Source of the DNA: an uncultured Planctomycetaceae bacterium
GTDB taxonomy: Bacteria; Planctomycetota; Planctomycetia; Planctomycetales; Planctomycetaceae
Direction: 5' to 3'
Length of the DNA stretch: 57,709 nucleotides
NCBI GenBank assembly: GCA_903924405.1
Contig: CAIYBH010000138.1
Location: 1 to 57,709, forward strand
Shown here: positions 25,677-34,399 of the stretch, piece after piece
Layout of the letters: each line of letters opens with the position of its first letter
Numbering within the stretch: position 1 is the first letter of the stretch
Program-made: the position numbers and the translations under genes
The notes under the pieces: generated by a model
What the model was told of the DNA's origin: nothing
The model's database searches: none
Seen by the model: only the letters and a program-made list of their open reading frames with translations

Positions 25677-27104
25677 GTGAAAAGCATCCTTCCCGTATTG
25701 ATTGCCTCTGTTGCCCTGGGAATGCTGTCGCGTTCCTGCTTCGCTCAGTACGGCTATCCGGCAGGTTCCGGCATGAATGGAGCCTATGGGGCAGTTGGGC
25801 CAGGCGTCTGGAACTCCCCGGTGCCTCAGTATTCCGGCGGGGCCGGGATGTCCCGGCAGGTTCCCGTTCGTTTCAATGGGCCTGTGGGGCAACCGGTGAT
25901 GATGCCGGCCGTGCACTCTTCAGGTCCGTCGATGTACCAGCCGCGGCTGACGTCTGTGTCACTATTTCAGGACGGCGGGGTACCGATACCGTCGGATGCA
26001 GAAGTCGCTCCGGCGAACACAGGAACAGAGCCTCAGCCTGGCACGACGATTGTACCCGACAGCTCGATCTCCGGATTGCAGGGGCCGATGAATGCCACTG
26101 AGGGTTGTTGCGGGGCACCCGCGGCGCCAGGGCCGATCTTTCAGGAGGGGACGACGTGGAATGCATTTTCTCCACCGATGAATGGCGATCCGTTTCTGGG
26201 TGATCCTTCGATGCAGGGACTGCAGGGAATGCAGACAGCACCCGTGAATCCGTATCAGCCGGGCATGCCAGCTCAGGGACTTTACAGCTATGGTGCGAAT
26301 CCCGCCGAGCCTTACCGGTTCGGCTGGAACAATCGCGTGGACGTTTCGTGGTTGCCTTCGTCGACGCTGTCCGATCCGGCGGCCGGCGAATTTGAAGCGT
26401 TCGGAATCGACTATGACCTCGCTTATTCGTCGCAGATGCCCACGGGCTGGGTGTTCAACTGGACCAATCAGTTTGCCTACCGCAATGTGAACGGCGGAGT
26501 GGGTGCATTCGATCTGCCGCGGAGCCTGTTTCGATTCGGCGTGGATCTTGAACTGGAGAGTCCTTCAGCGGGTCCGGTCAGTGTCAGCATGGGCATCACT
26601 CCATCGATCAACACCGACTTTGCATCAGATCCATGGAGTGATGGGTTTCAGCTGGATGGACGCGGTATCTTCCTGTTCCGACTGGATCAATTCTGGACGC
26701 TGGGACTGGGGGCGATGTACTGGGATCGTGTGAACGATCGAGTGTTGCCCTATGCGGGATTGATCTACAGAGATGATTACTGGGAATGGCAGCTGATGTA
26801 CCCGGAAGCTCGAGTCCGTTTGTTTCTGGGGAATGAAGCCTACTGGTCCAAGTGGGTGTATGTTCGAGCGGCCTATCATGTGGAATCGTATGGCATAGAG
26901 CGAACCAACGGCGGTGTCACCGAGAATACTCAGGTTGAGTTCTCGGACTATCGCATTCTGGGTGGTTTCGAGATGAATGCGGGGCTTTACAGCTGGTACA
27001 TCGAAGGCGGCTGGATCATGGATCGCAACATGGAATTTGCTTCGAACCCGTCGCAGATGGATATTGATTCAGGCTTCATTGGCCAGATTGGCCTGCGTTA
27101 CTGA
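25677..27104 (+). CDS. Outer-membrane beta-barrel protein with disordered N-terminal half
   Basis: 475 residues from GTG 25677, where AGGT is properly spaced and the signal peptide (VKSILPVLIASVALGMLSRSCFAQ) begins. An ATG at 25626 is in frame but would bury the signal. After the signal, about 190 residues are Gly/Pro/Met/Gln-rich and probably disordered. Residues about 230-475 alternate polar and hydrophobic positions with many Trp/Tyr/Phe, as in barrel strands (WVFNWTNQFAYRNV, FWTLGLGAMYWDRV, WEWQLMYPEARVRLFL). The chain ends GLRY, an aromatic-type C-terminus. The pattern resembles the DUF6268 barrels of planctomycetes, though I cannot confirm that. It is presumably monocistronic. Confidence 0.75.
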   Translation: MKSILPVLIASVALGMLSRSCFAQYGYPAGSGMNGAYGAVGPGVWNSPVPQYSGGAGMSRQVPVRFNGPVGQPVMMPAVHSSGPSMYQPRLTSVSLFQDGGVPIPSDAEVAPANTGTEPQPGTTIVPDSSISGLQGPMNATEGCCGAPAAPGPIFQEGTTWNAFSPPMNGDPFLGDPSMQGLQGMQTAPVNPYQPGMPAQGLYSYGANPAEPYRFGWNNRVDVSWLPSSTLSDPAAGEFEAFGIDYDLAYSSQMPTGWVFNWTNQFAYRNVNGGVGAFDLPRSLFRFGVDLELESPSAGPVSVSMGITPSINTDFASDPWSDGFQLDGRGIFLFRLDQFWTLGLGAMYWDRVNDRVLPYAGLIYRDDYWEWQLMYPEARVRLFLGNEAYWSKWVYVRAAYHVESYGIERTNGGVTENTQVEFSDYRILGGFEMNAGLYSWYIEGGWIMDRNMEFASNPSQMDIDSGFIGQIGLRY

Positions 27105-27262
27105 GCGGCGTATGTGACGGGCAGCAACTCTTCCGGCTGGATGGGTTCAGAGTCCCGTCATTTCCCGCTGTGAAGACAGTTCGCGGGGCTACCATCGGTG
27201 CCAGGCGGATGCCACATTTTTCCACAGGCAAGTGCACTTTTTTCTGAAATGGGATACGGAGT

Positions 27263-28192
27263 ATGTCGGGCGTCATGGCCGTTGTGCTGGCGGCGGGAAA
27301 AAGCACCCGAATGAAGTCAGAGACTCCTAAGGTCCTGCATCCGGTTTGTGGACGGCCGATGATCGAGTACGTGCTGGATTCGGCGCGTGCTGCCGGGGCT
27401 GACAAGCGGGTAGTGGTCGTGGGGCATCGGTCCGATCTGGTACGTGCCGCGCTGCAGGGGCATACGGATGTGATCTTTGCCGAGCAGACCGAGCAGAAGG
27501 GGACCGGGCATGCCGTAATGATGTGTGAGGATGCGCTGGCCAGTCACACGGGTGCGGTGCTGATTCTGGCAGGAGACACTCCGCTGCTGAAGGGAAGTTC
27601 GCTGCGTGCGTTGCTGGAACGTCGCGAGCAGACCGGGGCGGCCTGCGTCATCGGAACGGCTCAGACAGCCAACAACGAAGGTCTGGGGCGAATTGTTCGG
27701 GATACGGCAGGTCAGTTTCAGTGCATTGTTGAACAGAAGGACGCCACGGCAGAGCAGCGGCGGATTACGGAAATCAATACGGGCTGCTATGCCTTTTCGG
27801 CTCCCCTGTTGCTGCAGTCGCTGCGCAGTCTGCGTCCCAACAACAGTCAGTCGGAGTATTATCTGACGGATTGTCCGCGGATTCTGATGGATGATGGTCA
27901 TACGGTCGACGCCGCCTGCACCCTGACTCTCGACGAAGCACTCGGCGTGAACACGCGTGCGCAGCTGGCAGAGGTTCGCGGCAGTATTCAGCGTGGTATC
28001 CATCAGGAGCTGATGTTGAGCGGGGTCACGATTGAAGACCCGGCTCAGACCAGTATTGATTTCGGAGTGGCAATCGGTCGCGACACCACCATTCGCCCAT
28101 TTACGGTGATTGAAACGGGGACCGTGATTGCGGCCAACTGTGTTGTCGGTCCCTTCGCACATCTCAGGGCGAACAGTCGCATCGAACACTGA
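27263..28192 (+). CDS. glmU: UDP-GlcNAc pyrophosphorylase (GlmU N-terminal domain, acetyltransferase half missing)
   Basis: 309 residues. The uridylyltransferase part is complete: LAAGKSTRMKS (9-19), PKVLHPVCGRPM, EQKGTGHAV, ILAGDTPLL, EINTGCYAF and LTDCPRILMDDG. It forms UDP-GlcNAc, the precursor of peptidoglycan and lipopolysaccharide, from UTP and GlcNAc-1-P. Bifunctional GlmU is about 450 residues and continues with a left-handed beta-helix acetyltransferase. Here the chain begins that helix (GVTIEDPAQTSIDFGVAIGRDTTIRPFTVIETG) but stops right after VGPFAHLRANSRIEH. Other frames downstream do not continue it. So the acetyl-transfer step must come from another protein, or GlcN-1-P acetylation is done differently. 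prs lies convergently downstream. Confidence 0.88.
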   Translation: MSGVMAVVLAAGKSTRMKSETPKVLHPVCGRPMIEYVLDSARAAGADKRVVVVGHRSDLVRAALQGHTDVIFAEQTEQKGTGHAVMMCEDALASHTGAVLILAGDTPLLKGSSLRALLERREQTGAACVIGTAQTANNEGLGRIVRDTAGQFQCIVEQKDATAEQRRITEINTGCYAFSAPLLLQSLRSLRPNNSQSEYYLTDCPRILMDDGHTVDAACTLTLDEALGVNTRAQLAEVRGSIQRGIHQELMLSGVTIEDPAQTSIDFGVAIGRDTTIRPFTVIETGTVIAANCVVGPFAHLRANSRIEH

Positions 28193-28246
28193 AGCCGTGT
28201 TGATGGGTGAAGCCTGCAGTGGCTGTATGTCTGCGATGCCGCGGAT

Positions 28247-29236
28247 TCAGTTGCCTTCGGCCAGTTCCACAAGCGATCGTCCCTCGTGCATGCGGCGAAT
28301 GGCTTCACCGAAGAGTGGAGCGACGCTGACTGTCTGCACACGCTGCGTCTGAAATTCCTTTGACAGACGACCCGGCGTGACAGAGTTGGTGACGACGATG
28401 TGATCGATGGGTGCGGTCGACAGGACCGCTTCTGCATCCGCAGCAAACAAGCCATGTGTCGCAATCGCATAGACCTGGAGCGCGCCGTGCTGACGGCAGG
28501 CTCTGGCGGTCCGGGCCAGCGTTGTTCCGCGGCTGATCATGTCATCCACCACGATGACGGTGCGTCCTTCCACTTCACCAATTACCGCATCGCCGCTGAC
28601 CACGCCCGCACTGCGATGTTTGTCCATCCACGCACTGGTAATGACCTGACGAGTCTGGCGGCAGAGCGTTTCCCGCAAGGCATTGGCACGTTTGATGCCA
28701 CCGATATCCGGCGATACGACGACCAGATCCACATTGAGGGCCAGGCGACTGAGTTGATCGGCAAACAGACGGCGGGCTTCCAGGTGTTCGGTGGGAATGC
28801 GGAAGGCATTCTGAAAAGCCGCCAGGTTGTGCACGTCCATGGTCACCACCTGACTGGCCCCCACCGCTTCCAGCATGGAAGCAACGTAGCGTGTCGTCAC
28901 CGGGTCACGGGAGCGGGATTTCTGATCCTTTCTGGAAAAGCACAGGTACGGCAGCACCAGCGTGATCCGATCCGCACAGGCATCCCGGAGTGCGCCCGTA
29001 AAGAACAGCAGGCGACAGAGCTTTTCACACACAGATTGTTGTGCATCGGAATACAGGGACTGGATCACAAAAACATCACGATTCCGCACACTGCTCATCG
29101 GGCGGATCTTGAATTCACCATCTTCGAATTCTCGTTCTTCATGAGGCATCAGTTCCATGGCGGCGGACGAAACCACGGCTTCGCCAAATGTGCGACAGGA
29201 ATTCAGGGCAAACACTGCCGGACCAGGATCGCTCAT
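28247..29236 (-). CDS. prs: Ribose-phosphate pyrophosphokinase (PRPP synthetase)
   Basis: 329 residues. It converts ribose-5-phosphate and ATP to PRPP for nucleotides, His and Trp. Visible motifs are REFEDGEFKIRP, LVLPYLCFSRKDQKSRSRDPVTTRYVASML (catalytic flexible loop), MDVHN, VVVSPDIGGIKRAN and the PRPP loop VIVVDDMISRGTTL, all as in class I enzymes. It ends 55 bases from the glmU gene, which is transcribed toward it. In many bacteria glmU and prs are neighbours, and that adjacency is retained here in convergent form. Confidence 0.95.
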   Translation of the reverse strand: MSDPGPAVFALNSCRTFGEAVVSSAAMELMPHEEREFEDGEFKIRPMSSVRNRDVFVIQSLYSDAQQSVCEKLCRLLFFTGALRDACADRITLVLPYLCFSRKDQKSRSRDPVTTRYVASMLEAVGASQVVTMDVHNLAAFQNAFRIPTEHLEARRLFADQLSRLALNVDLVVVSPDIGGIKRANALRETLCRQTRQVITSAWMDKHRSAGVVSGDAVIGEVEGRTVIVVDDMISRGTTLARTARACRQHGALQVYAIATHGLFAADAEAVLSTAPIDHIVVTNSVTPGRLSKEFQTQRVQTVSVAPLFGEAIRRMHEGRSLVELAEGN

Positions 29237-29561
29237 CGCCGATCTCCGAAAAACTCAGACGTGGAAAACCGCAGCGATCCCGGCAGCGAATCCTGCGCCA
29301 ACGCGGGGAAGCGAGCATGGGCCTGATCCGGGGGCGGGGAAATTCGGTAGAAACTGCCGCTCCCCCGTGATCAACTCATGACTGAAGGCCACTTTGGTCG
29401 TACGGATCGACCGCTGTGGGGGACTTGCCGGAGTGATCTGATCTGGTGATATTCCCGCTGTCGATATACCTTCAGTCCACAACGACCGTGCGATTCCGGA
29501 TCGCTCTGTCAGCGGACTCGAGGACACTTCGCTGTGTCTACAGCCTTCAGGAGAATCGCGC
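29237..29561. other. Divergent intergenic region (prs / acidic exported protein)
   Basis: It should contain two promoters. The only clear site is AGGAGA at about ten bases before the ATG at 29562. No repeat or small gene is recognisable. Confidence 0.4.
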
Positions 29562-31244
29562 ATGAGTTTTTCAGCGTCTGGCAGGAATCGTCGAAAGGCA
29601 ACTCTCCTGTCGCCCTGTGCGCCTGCCGCTGAATTGCTGGCCACCAGAGCCCTGCTGTCTGCTGCGACGGTGGCCGCGGACGGAGTGGCGAGTTGCTGGC
29701 CGGTTGAAATTCTGCCTGTTGCCGTTGAGGGCCCTGCGGGCGACGAAACGGCGGAGATCACTGACTGCGGTGAGCCGGTTGTATCGCCGGAGCGTATTAC
29801 AGAGATCGGCGAGCAACCGCAGCCGGTCGTCTGTGAATTTCTGCCGCAGGAAATCACCTTTCCGCAGTGGATTGTCTGCCCACTCGAACCCGGTCTTGGT
29901 GTGCCGGAGACTGTCGATTTCGGCGTCGTCACGACCGGCTACGTGGAACAGTCTGGCTCCACCGAGGGCAACAGCGAAGTAGAATGCGAGTCTCCGTGGC
30001 TGACTGAAACATTTGAGCCATGGATTGCGGAGTCAGGGGCTTCGGAGTTCTTTGAAAGTGAAGAGTCCGCAGAGGAGTCGACGGACGACAGCGAGTTCAA
30101 AGACCGTGATTCGGAGGCCGCAGTTCCAGGCGAATTGCTTTGGACTGAGCCTGATCCGGAGGCTATCAATTTTGTCAGGCTGCCGTGGTATGCAGAGTGT
30201 GTGAAACCAGAATGGGGTGGAGCGGCCAGCGCGGACCTGCAGGCGATTGAAGGCGAAGTCGGCGAATCGATGGAGACCGTGTCGTTGCAGGGCGAATGGA
30301 CTGAGCCCATGGATTGGGGCCAGAATGAGATTCCGACTGACGATCAGCCAACCGAAACAGAGTTCGAATCCTGCTGGAATTTCTGCGCCATCGCCGATCC
30401 CTGCTCCTCGTCTGAGGAACGGATTCCGCTGCAGGAACCAGAGGCATGGGAATGGAGTGAAGATCCTGAGGACACTGAGTTTACTGGTGACGAATACGTT
30501 CCTGAGCAGTTTGGAGAGGAAGTCTGGAACACAGCATTTCCGGGCTCAGCAGAGTCGGGTACCGAGGCTGAGTCATGGAAATGGGACTGGATGTCCGACG
30601 ATCTGAATTCGGAGTCCGAGTGGGTTGGAATCAGGCCGTATGCACGTGGCGCGATTCCGGAGGTTGTGACTGATCCGAAGTTGTCAACGGAAGTCGGGGT
30701 GATTTTGCCCTACGGTCCTCTGCTGAGGGAATTGGATCGCACGCAGTTGTTGACGTCTGAGTTGCCGGTGGCGATGACGGCCACTGCGTTTTCGATCGAC
30801 TCACCCCCGCAGTTGACGGCTTTGCGGATTCCCGTGCCACGACATATTCAATCCCTGTTTTCCGGAGCTCGAACGGCAGTGACCTTGCCGCAGTCTGTGG
30901 TGCAGACGACGGCTTTGGATCGGTACCCGGGGAATGAGCGGATGCGGACTGTGTCCGCCAATGTTGACGTCGCCAGTTCGCGGGCTGTCGTCGATGGTCC
31001 TGCCCATGTGGCGACGGCAATCAGCCGTCGATCGCGGCCAATCCCTGTGCGTGCGATGGAGAAGCCACCGCTGCAGTTGCTGGAAGGGCGCACAAGAACG
31101 CCGTCGTTGGAAACTCGGGCCGTGCGCGAGACGGACGGGGAAGAATTTGTTGTGCCGGAGGACGCTGCCGGGACCACATCACCCGGAGTTCCGCCGACCG
31201 ACGCAGCAAGTTCTCAAGACGCCGCAGAGATTACTCAGCCGTAA
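29562..31244 (+). CDS. Acidic, tryptophan-rich protein with LEPR-XLL-like N-terminus, unknown function
   Basis: 560 residues. AGGAGA precedes the ATG. The N-terminus, RRKATLLSPCAPAAELLATRALLSAATVAADG, resembles a degenerate planctomycete LEPR-XLL sorting motif (ELLEPRxLLSA-like), so export is likely, though no classical hydrophobic signal is present. Residues about 40-360 are strongly acidic with frequent Trp, Ser, Thr and short repeated themes such as E-S-E-E-S and W-T-E-P. The C-terminal 200 residues are basic to neutral, with a proline-rich tail. No domain is recognised. The whole frame is uninterrupted, with good third-position bias. It could be a surface or calcium-binding matrix protein. 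Confidence 0.65.
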   Translation: MSFSASGRNRRKATLLSPCAPAAELLATRALLSAATVAADGVASCWPVEILPVAVEGPAGDETAEITDCGEPVVSPERITEIGEQPQPVVCEFLPQEITFPQWIVCPLEPGLGVPETVDFGVVTTGYVEQSGSTEGNSEVECESPWLTETFEPWIAESGASEFFESEESAEESTDDSEFKDRDSEAAVPGELLWTEPDPEAINFVRLPWYAECVKPEWGGAASADLQAIEGEVGESMETVSLQGEWTEPMDWGQNEIPTDDQPTETEFESCWNFCAIADPCSSSEERIPLQEPEAWEWSEDPEDTEFTGDEYVPEQFGEEVWNTAFPGSAESGTEAESWKWDWMSDDLNSESEWVGIRPYARGAIPEVVTDPKLSTEVGVILPYGPLLRELDRTQLLTSELPVAMTATAFSIDSPPQLTALRIPVPRHIQSLFSGARTAVTLPQSVVQTTALDRYPGNERMRTVSANVDVASSRAVVDGPAHVATAISRRSRPIPVRAMEKPPLQLLEGRTRTPSLETRAVRETDGEEFVVPEDAAGTTSPGVPPTDAASSQDAAEITQP

Positions 31245-31258
31245 CGTGTCGTGCGCAT

Positions 31259-31390
31259 CAGTACGGGAGGATGCGCATTGTTTCAGGATGACGCGCCTTG
31301 TTTCTGGAGGGCGCGCATGTTTCGGGAGGGCGCGGCTCCTGCCAAGCCGCAATCCTCCTTTTCCGCTCGTATGCAACCTCGCCTTGCGCA
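31259..31390. repeat. Four degenerate 20-bp tandem units followed by dispersed repeat copy B
   Basis: Units tgtttcaggatgacgcgcct (31279-31298), a 19-bp variant (31299-31317) and another (31318-31337) follow a diverged first copy near 31259-31278. They run into a segment (31328-31390, cgcggctcctgccaagccgc and then cgctcgtatgcaacctcgcc) that matches copies at 20033 and 32551. All lie in the gap between two genes. Confidence 0.7.
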
Positions 31391-31468
31391 TTTTTCGGCG
31401 TGATTTTCGGCGCCGTTGCAACCGCGCCTTCCCCTGACCGAGTTGCCCCATTCACCAGACTGTTCGCT

Positions 31469-32443
31469 TCAGGACGACCGCCCATTTTGTGTGGCGTGCA
31501 TCAATCCTCGCATGTAGCCCCAGGCGAATAAGCGTCCGAGCATCGTATAGCCGGGTTCTCCGTCATCTTCGCCGACCATTTGCGGCACGTGATCAGGGCG
31601 CATGGTCCCGGTGAATCCGACGTCATGGTAAGCCTGCATCGCTGCGGCCATGTTGGTCGGACCATTGTCATGGAAGGTCTCGGCGAACGCTTCGGGAGTA
31701 CCCTGCACATCGCGGAAGTGTACATAGCGAATGTGAGGACCCAGACGTCGTATCGTGTCGGGAATATCCACGTTCATCGTGGCAAAGGATCCCTGGCAGA
31801 AACAAATGCCATTGAAGTCACTGGGGGCAAGACGCACCAGTCGTTCAAATCCTTCGACGTTGTGCATGATGCGAGGTTTTCCCAGCAGTTGCGGGAGCGG
31901 TGGATCATCAGGGTGCATGGCAAGGATCACGCCGCATTGTTCGGCGACCGGCAGCAGTTGATTGAGCAGTCGTTCAAGGTGGTCCCAGAGTTTTTCGGGC
32001 GTCATTTGTCGAGACAGTTGTTCCGCATCCGGATCTGTCGGTTGATATCCCAGGAGCACAGCCTGTTCGACATCTCTGAGATGAAAGGCGGTGACTTTGG
32101 CCCCACCGCGTTCCGGGGCATCAAGTCGAGTCCGGCACCAGTCCGTTCCCGCCATGAAGTTGTAGCAGAGCAGACGGATGTCCTGATCGGCCATCTGTCG
32201 GATCAGTTCCTTCAGGGCCGTCAGTTCAGAGCCGTCATCACGTCCGAGCTTGATGTTCTCGATGGGCAGATACCCTTCGACGACACGACAGCGCATCCCG
32301 AAGGATTCGATGCGGCGGCAGGAGTCCCTGAGTGTTGTCGGGTCCGGGCCGGGATACCGATGGACAATGTCTGCCACACCACATTGTGCGGCGAGTTGCA
32401 GATTTTCGTCGGACATTGGTGTCAGCACGGTTCCGAGCCGCAT
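31469..32443 (-). CDS. Mannonate dehydratase-like protein (UxuA family)
   Basis: 324 residues of the TIM-barrel mannonate dehydratase family. It would dehydrate D-mannonate to 2-keto-3-deoxygluconate in hexuronate breakdown. Typical motifs are AMHPDDPP, GICFCQGSF, VHFRDVQGTPEAFAETFHDNG and MRPDHVPQM, which supply the metal-binding His/Cys/Asp. It is shorter than E. coli UxuA (about 390), as in other non-enterobacterial members. The flanking gaps on both sides (31328-31390 and 32551-32620) carry copies of one repeat family. No kinase or aldolase gene for the rest of the pathway is adjacent. Confidence 0.87.
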   Translation of the reverse strand: MRLGTVLTPMSDENLQLAAQCGVADIVHRYPGPDPTTLRDSCRRIESFGMRCRVVEGYLPIENIKLGRDDGSELTALKELIRQMADQDIRLLCYNFMAGTDWCRTRLDAPERGGAKVTAFHLRDVEQAVLLGYQPTDPDAEQLSRQMTPEKLWDHLERLLNQLLPVAEQCGVILAMHPDDPPLPQLLGKPRIMHNVEGFERLVRLAPSDFNGICFCQGSFATMNVDIPDTIRRLGPHIRYVHFRDVQGTPEAFAETFHDNGPTNMAAAMQAYHDVGFTGTMRPDHVPQMVGEDDGEPGYTMLGRLFAWGYMRGLMHATQNGRSS

Positions 32444-32550
32444 CGGGCACCTCGCGTCTGGTCTGGAATTGGCAGGAGAGAAATGATGTGGAGTGCGTCA
32501 GTTTCGGAATCTACCGGGAAACAACACGGATTGGATAGAGCGGAAAGGCT

Positions 32551-32620
32551 GTGGGAGGACGCAGTTTCTGCCACGCCGGAATACTGATTTTCGGCTCGGA
32601 TGAATCCTCGCACTGCCGAC
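32551..32620. repeat. Dispersed intergenic repeat, copy C
   Basis: gaggacgcagtttctgccac followed by ttttcggctcggatgaatcc aligns with copies A (20033) and B (31328) with scattered mismatches. Together B and C bracket the mannonate dehydratase gene in the same orientation. Confidence 0.65.
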
Positions 32621-32643
32621 ATGTTCGCCGTCACGACGAGCGG

Positions 32644-33225
32644 CTACAGCAGGCCTTTGACGAAGGGCGTGATATCGGCCTCATAGGTGAACGCTTCTTC
32701 GCGACCTTCCTGCAGCAGGCTGTCGTCAAACCGTTTGGCCAGTTTGCCATCCTTGCCGAACACATACACGGCGGGAATGGAGGATAGTTCCTGTGCAGCG
32801 AAGAACTGATCCGAAACGTCGGTACAGAGGATATTGACGAAGTCTGCATTCTGCTTCTTCAGAAAGGTCTCCACCCGCGGCCGGTAGTAATCGGCCGGCT
32901 TGTTTTTGATGCCAACATAGTCCACATTGAAGCTGACGCAGACGATCTGTTTGGAATGGTTCGTGTGTAACTGAACAAGGCCCGGGAATTCCTGCATACA
33001 GGGGGCGCAGGATGTGGACCAGACATCGACGACCACAACTTTCCCCGGATGTTTTGCAATCAGTGATTCGACATCTTTCCATGTCCCGGCCGCCAGAGTG
33101 ATGGCGGTGGTTGAGGCCTGCGCTGGCGGTGACTTCTGATCTGCGGTCGGAGGATCTGACCACGCCGCAGCAGTGATCGAGAGGCCAACGAGACAAACGA
33201 TTCCGGACAGTGCTTGAAGACGCAT
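32644..33225 (-). CDS. Exported thioredoxin-like (TlpA/ResA-type) protein
   Basis: 193 residues with a signal peptide (MRLQALSGIVCLVGLSITAAAWSD) and a thioredoxin fold. The active motif is C73-A-P-C76 in VVDVWSTSCAPCMQEFP, with the cis-proline region SIPAVYVFG. Such proteins reduce disulfides outside the cytoplasm, often in cytochrome c maturation or as general reductants. The C-x-P-C form and TlpA-type insert suggest that class. No cytochrome biogenesis gene is near. It ends 200 bases from the mannonate dehydratase start on the same strand, with repeat copy C between them. Confidence 0.87.
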   Translation of the reverse strand: MRLQALSGIVCLVGLSITAAAWSDPPTADQKSPPAQASTTAITLAAGTWKDVESLIAKHPGKVVVVDVWSTSCAPCMQEFPGLVQLHTNHSKQIVCVSFNVDYVGIKNKPADYYRPRVETFLKKQNADFVNILCTDVSDQFFAAQELSSIPAVYVFGKDGKLAKRFDDSLLQEGREEAFTYEADITPFVKGLL

Positions 33226-33913
33226 GAATTCTGGTCCTGATTCTGCAGGAGTGACCGGTGCTGGTGTTGGCCAGCGACCGGTGAAACTACGGACGTTTCA
33301 GGCAGTGTATCGTTCACCCGTCTGAGGGAAAGTGTGGTCTGTGGAGAATTGCGTCAGGGCAGTCGGGATTCCGTAAGGGCGGTTGTCTATCGGGATGACT
33401 CGCCACGATTGGGGGAAAACGGGGCCATCCATCTGTGTGAACGGAAAATGAAAACGGGGCCATCCATCTGTGTGAACTGATCATAAAAGTCTATCGTGGT
33501 TGTCTTTACGGTGTTCGGTTTTGAAAAAACCACCGCCGTCGTGGCGCGAGGATGAGCCTCCGCGAAGATCACAGTTTCGCATCCGCAGGCTGTCCCAGGC
33601 GGTGGCGATCCCTCCAGGTCCGACGTCCCAGGTGTTTCGCCTGAAAGCACTCTGCGATCCGGTGCGGCCTGCAATCGTCGCTTACCGCTTACAAGGGTTC
33701 AGTGTCGGGGAATCGGGTGGACGGGAGCGTGCACTGACGAAATGTCCCGTACTGAAGACGGCGGAGTCGGCATGCTGAGTGGTAGAGTCGTCGGGAAGGC
33801 GGGGAAAATTGGTGTCCCCGGTGTTCCGTGTGTTTCCTGAAACGTCAGTTTCGCCTACAGTTAGCAGAAAACCGGTCCCAGGAATTCTCTCCGCTGCGTG
33901 CGAAGGGCAAAGC
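33226..33913. other. Gap carrying the orphan REP-like pair
   Basis: No gene is supported in this 688-bp stretch. Its notable content is the direct pair at 33415-33477, listed separately. A ribosome site, AAGGG, precedes the gene at 33914. Confidence 0.5.
33415..33477. repeat. Two direct copies of a 28-bp REP-like sequence
   Basis: gaaaacggggccatccatct... occurs at 33415-33442 and 33450-33477, start-to-start 35 bases, both reading the same way. The 14-mer core ggggccatccatct (33421, 33456) is the same as that flanking the RAYT transposase at 48188, 48218 and (inverted) 49584. Confidence 0.85.
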
Positions 33914-34399
33914 ATGTCGGATTTTGAAGAACGATTGCAGAAAGCGATTCAACGGGGAAACCAGACTCGTTCGGCTCTCGGCACGGCCGCTCAGAATGAC
34001 GCGGCCACAGAAGAACAGTTGCGGGCAAAGCATTCCCAATTACGTAACGATCTGGCTGAGCACATTGAGACTTGTCTGCGAAAGCTGTGTGATCACTTCC
34101 CGGGTTTTGAATTCCAGACGGTGATCAACGAAAAAGGCTGGGGAGCTCGGATTACACGGGATGATATGCGACTGGGACGAGGCACGACCCGTAACGAATA
34201 CAGTCGCCTGGAAATCCTTGTTCGCCCCTTCACGGACATGGCGATTCTTGAAGTGGTGACCAAAGGAACCATCCGCAACCGCGAATCGCTGAATCGGTCC
34301 AATTTTCGTTTCCTGTCAGAGGCAACGGTCGATCCATTTCGACAGGGTGTCGACAGTCTCGTTCTGGAGTTTGCCGAGCAGTTTTCCGCACACGCCTGA
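33914..34399 (+). CDS. Conserved-looking soluble protein of unknown function
   Basis: 161 residues from ATG 33914, where AAGGG is well placed. The first 60 residues are helical and charged (FEERLQKAIQRG...LAEHIETCLRKLCDHF). The rest looks alpha/beta (GFEFQTVINEKGWGARITRDD, EYSRLEILVRPFTDMAILEVVTKG). No signal, membrane span or catalytic motif is seen. I do not recognise a family. The next gene (34595) is on the same strand after 195 bases. Confidence 0.7.
   Translation: MSDFEERLQKAIQRGNQTRSALGTAAQNDAATEEQLRAKHSQLRNDLAEHIETCLRKLCDHFPGFEFQTVINEKGWGARITRDDMRLGRGTTRNEYSRLEILVRPFTDMAILEVVTKGTIRNRESLNRSNFRFLSEATVDPFRQGVDSLVLEFAEQFSAHA

Noticed and set aside
28120..28246. Frameshift ending GlmU early
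   Set aside because: The other two frames after the stop do not read as the continuation of the beta-helix (no HxGNFxE-type text), so the gene is short by itself.
29255..29932. Minus-strand frame over the start of the LEPR-like gene
   Set aside because: It is a shadow of the opposite strand with Ser/Pro/Thr composition and no start signal.
33415..33477. CRISPR array
   Set aside because: Only two repeat units, no third unit, no cas genes in the window, and the same core flanks a transposase.
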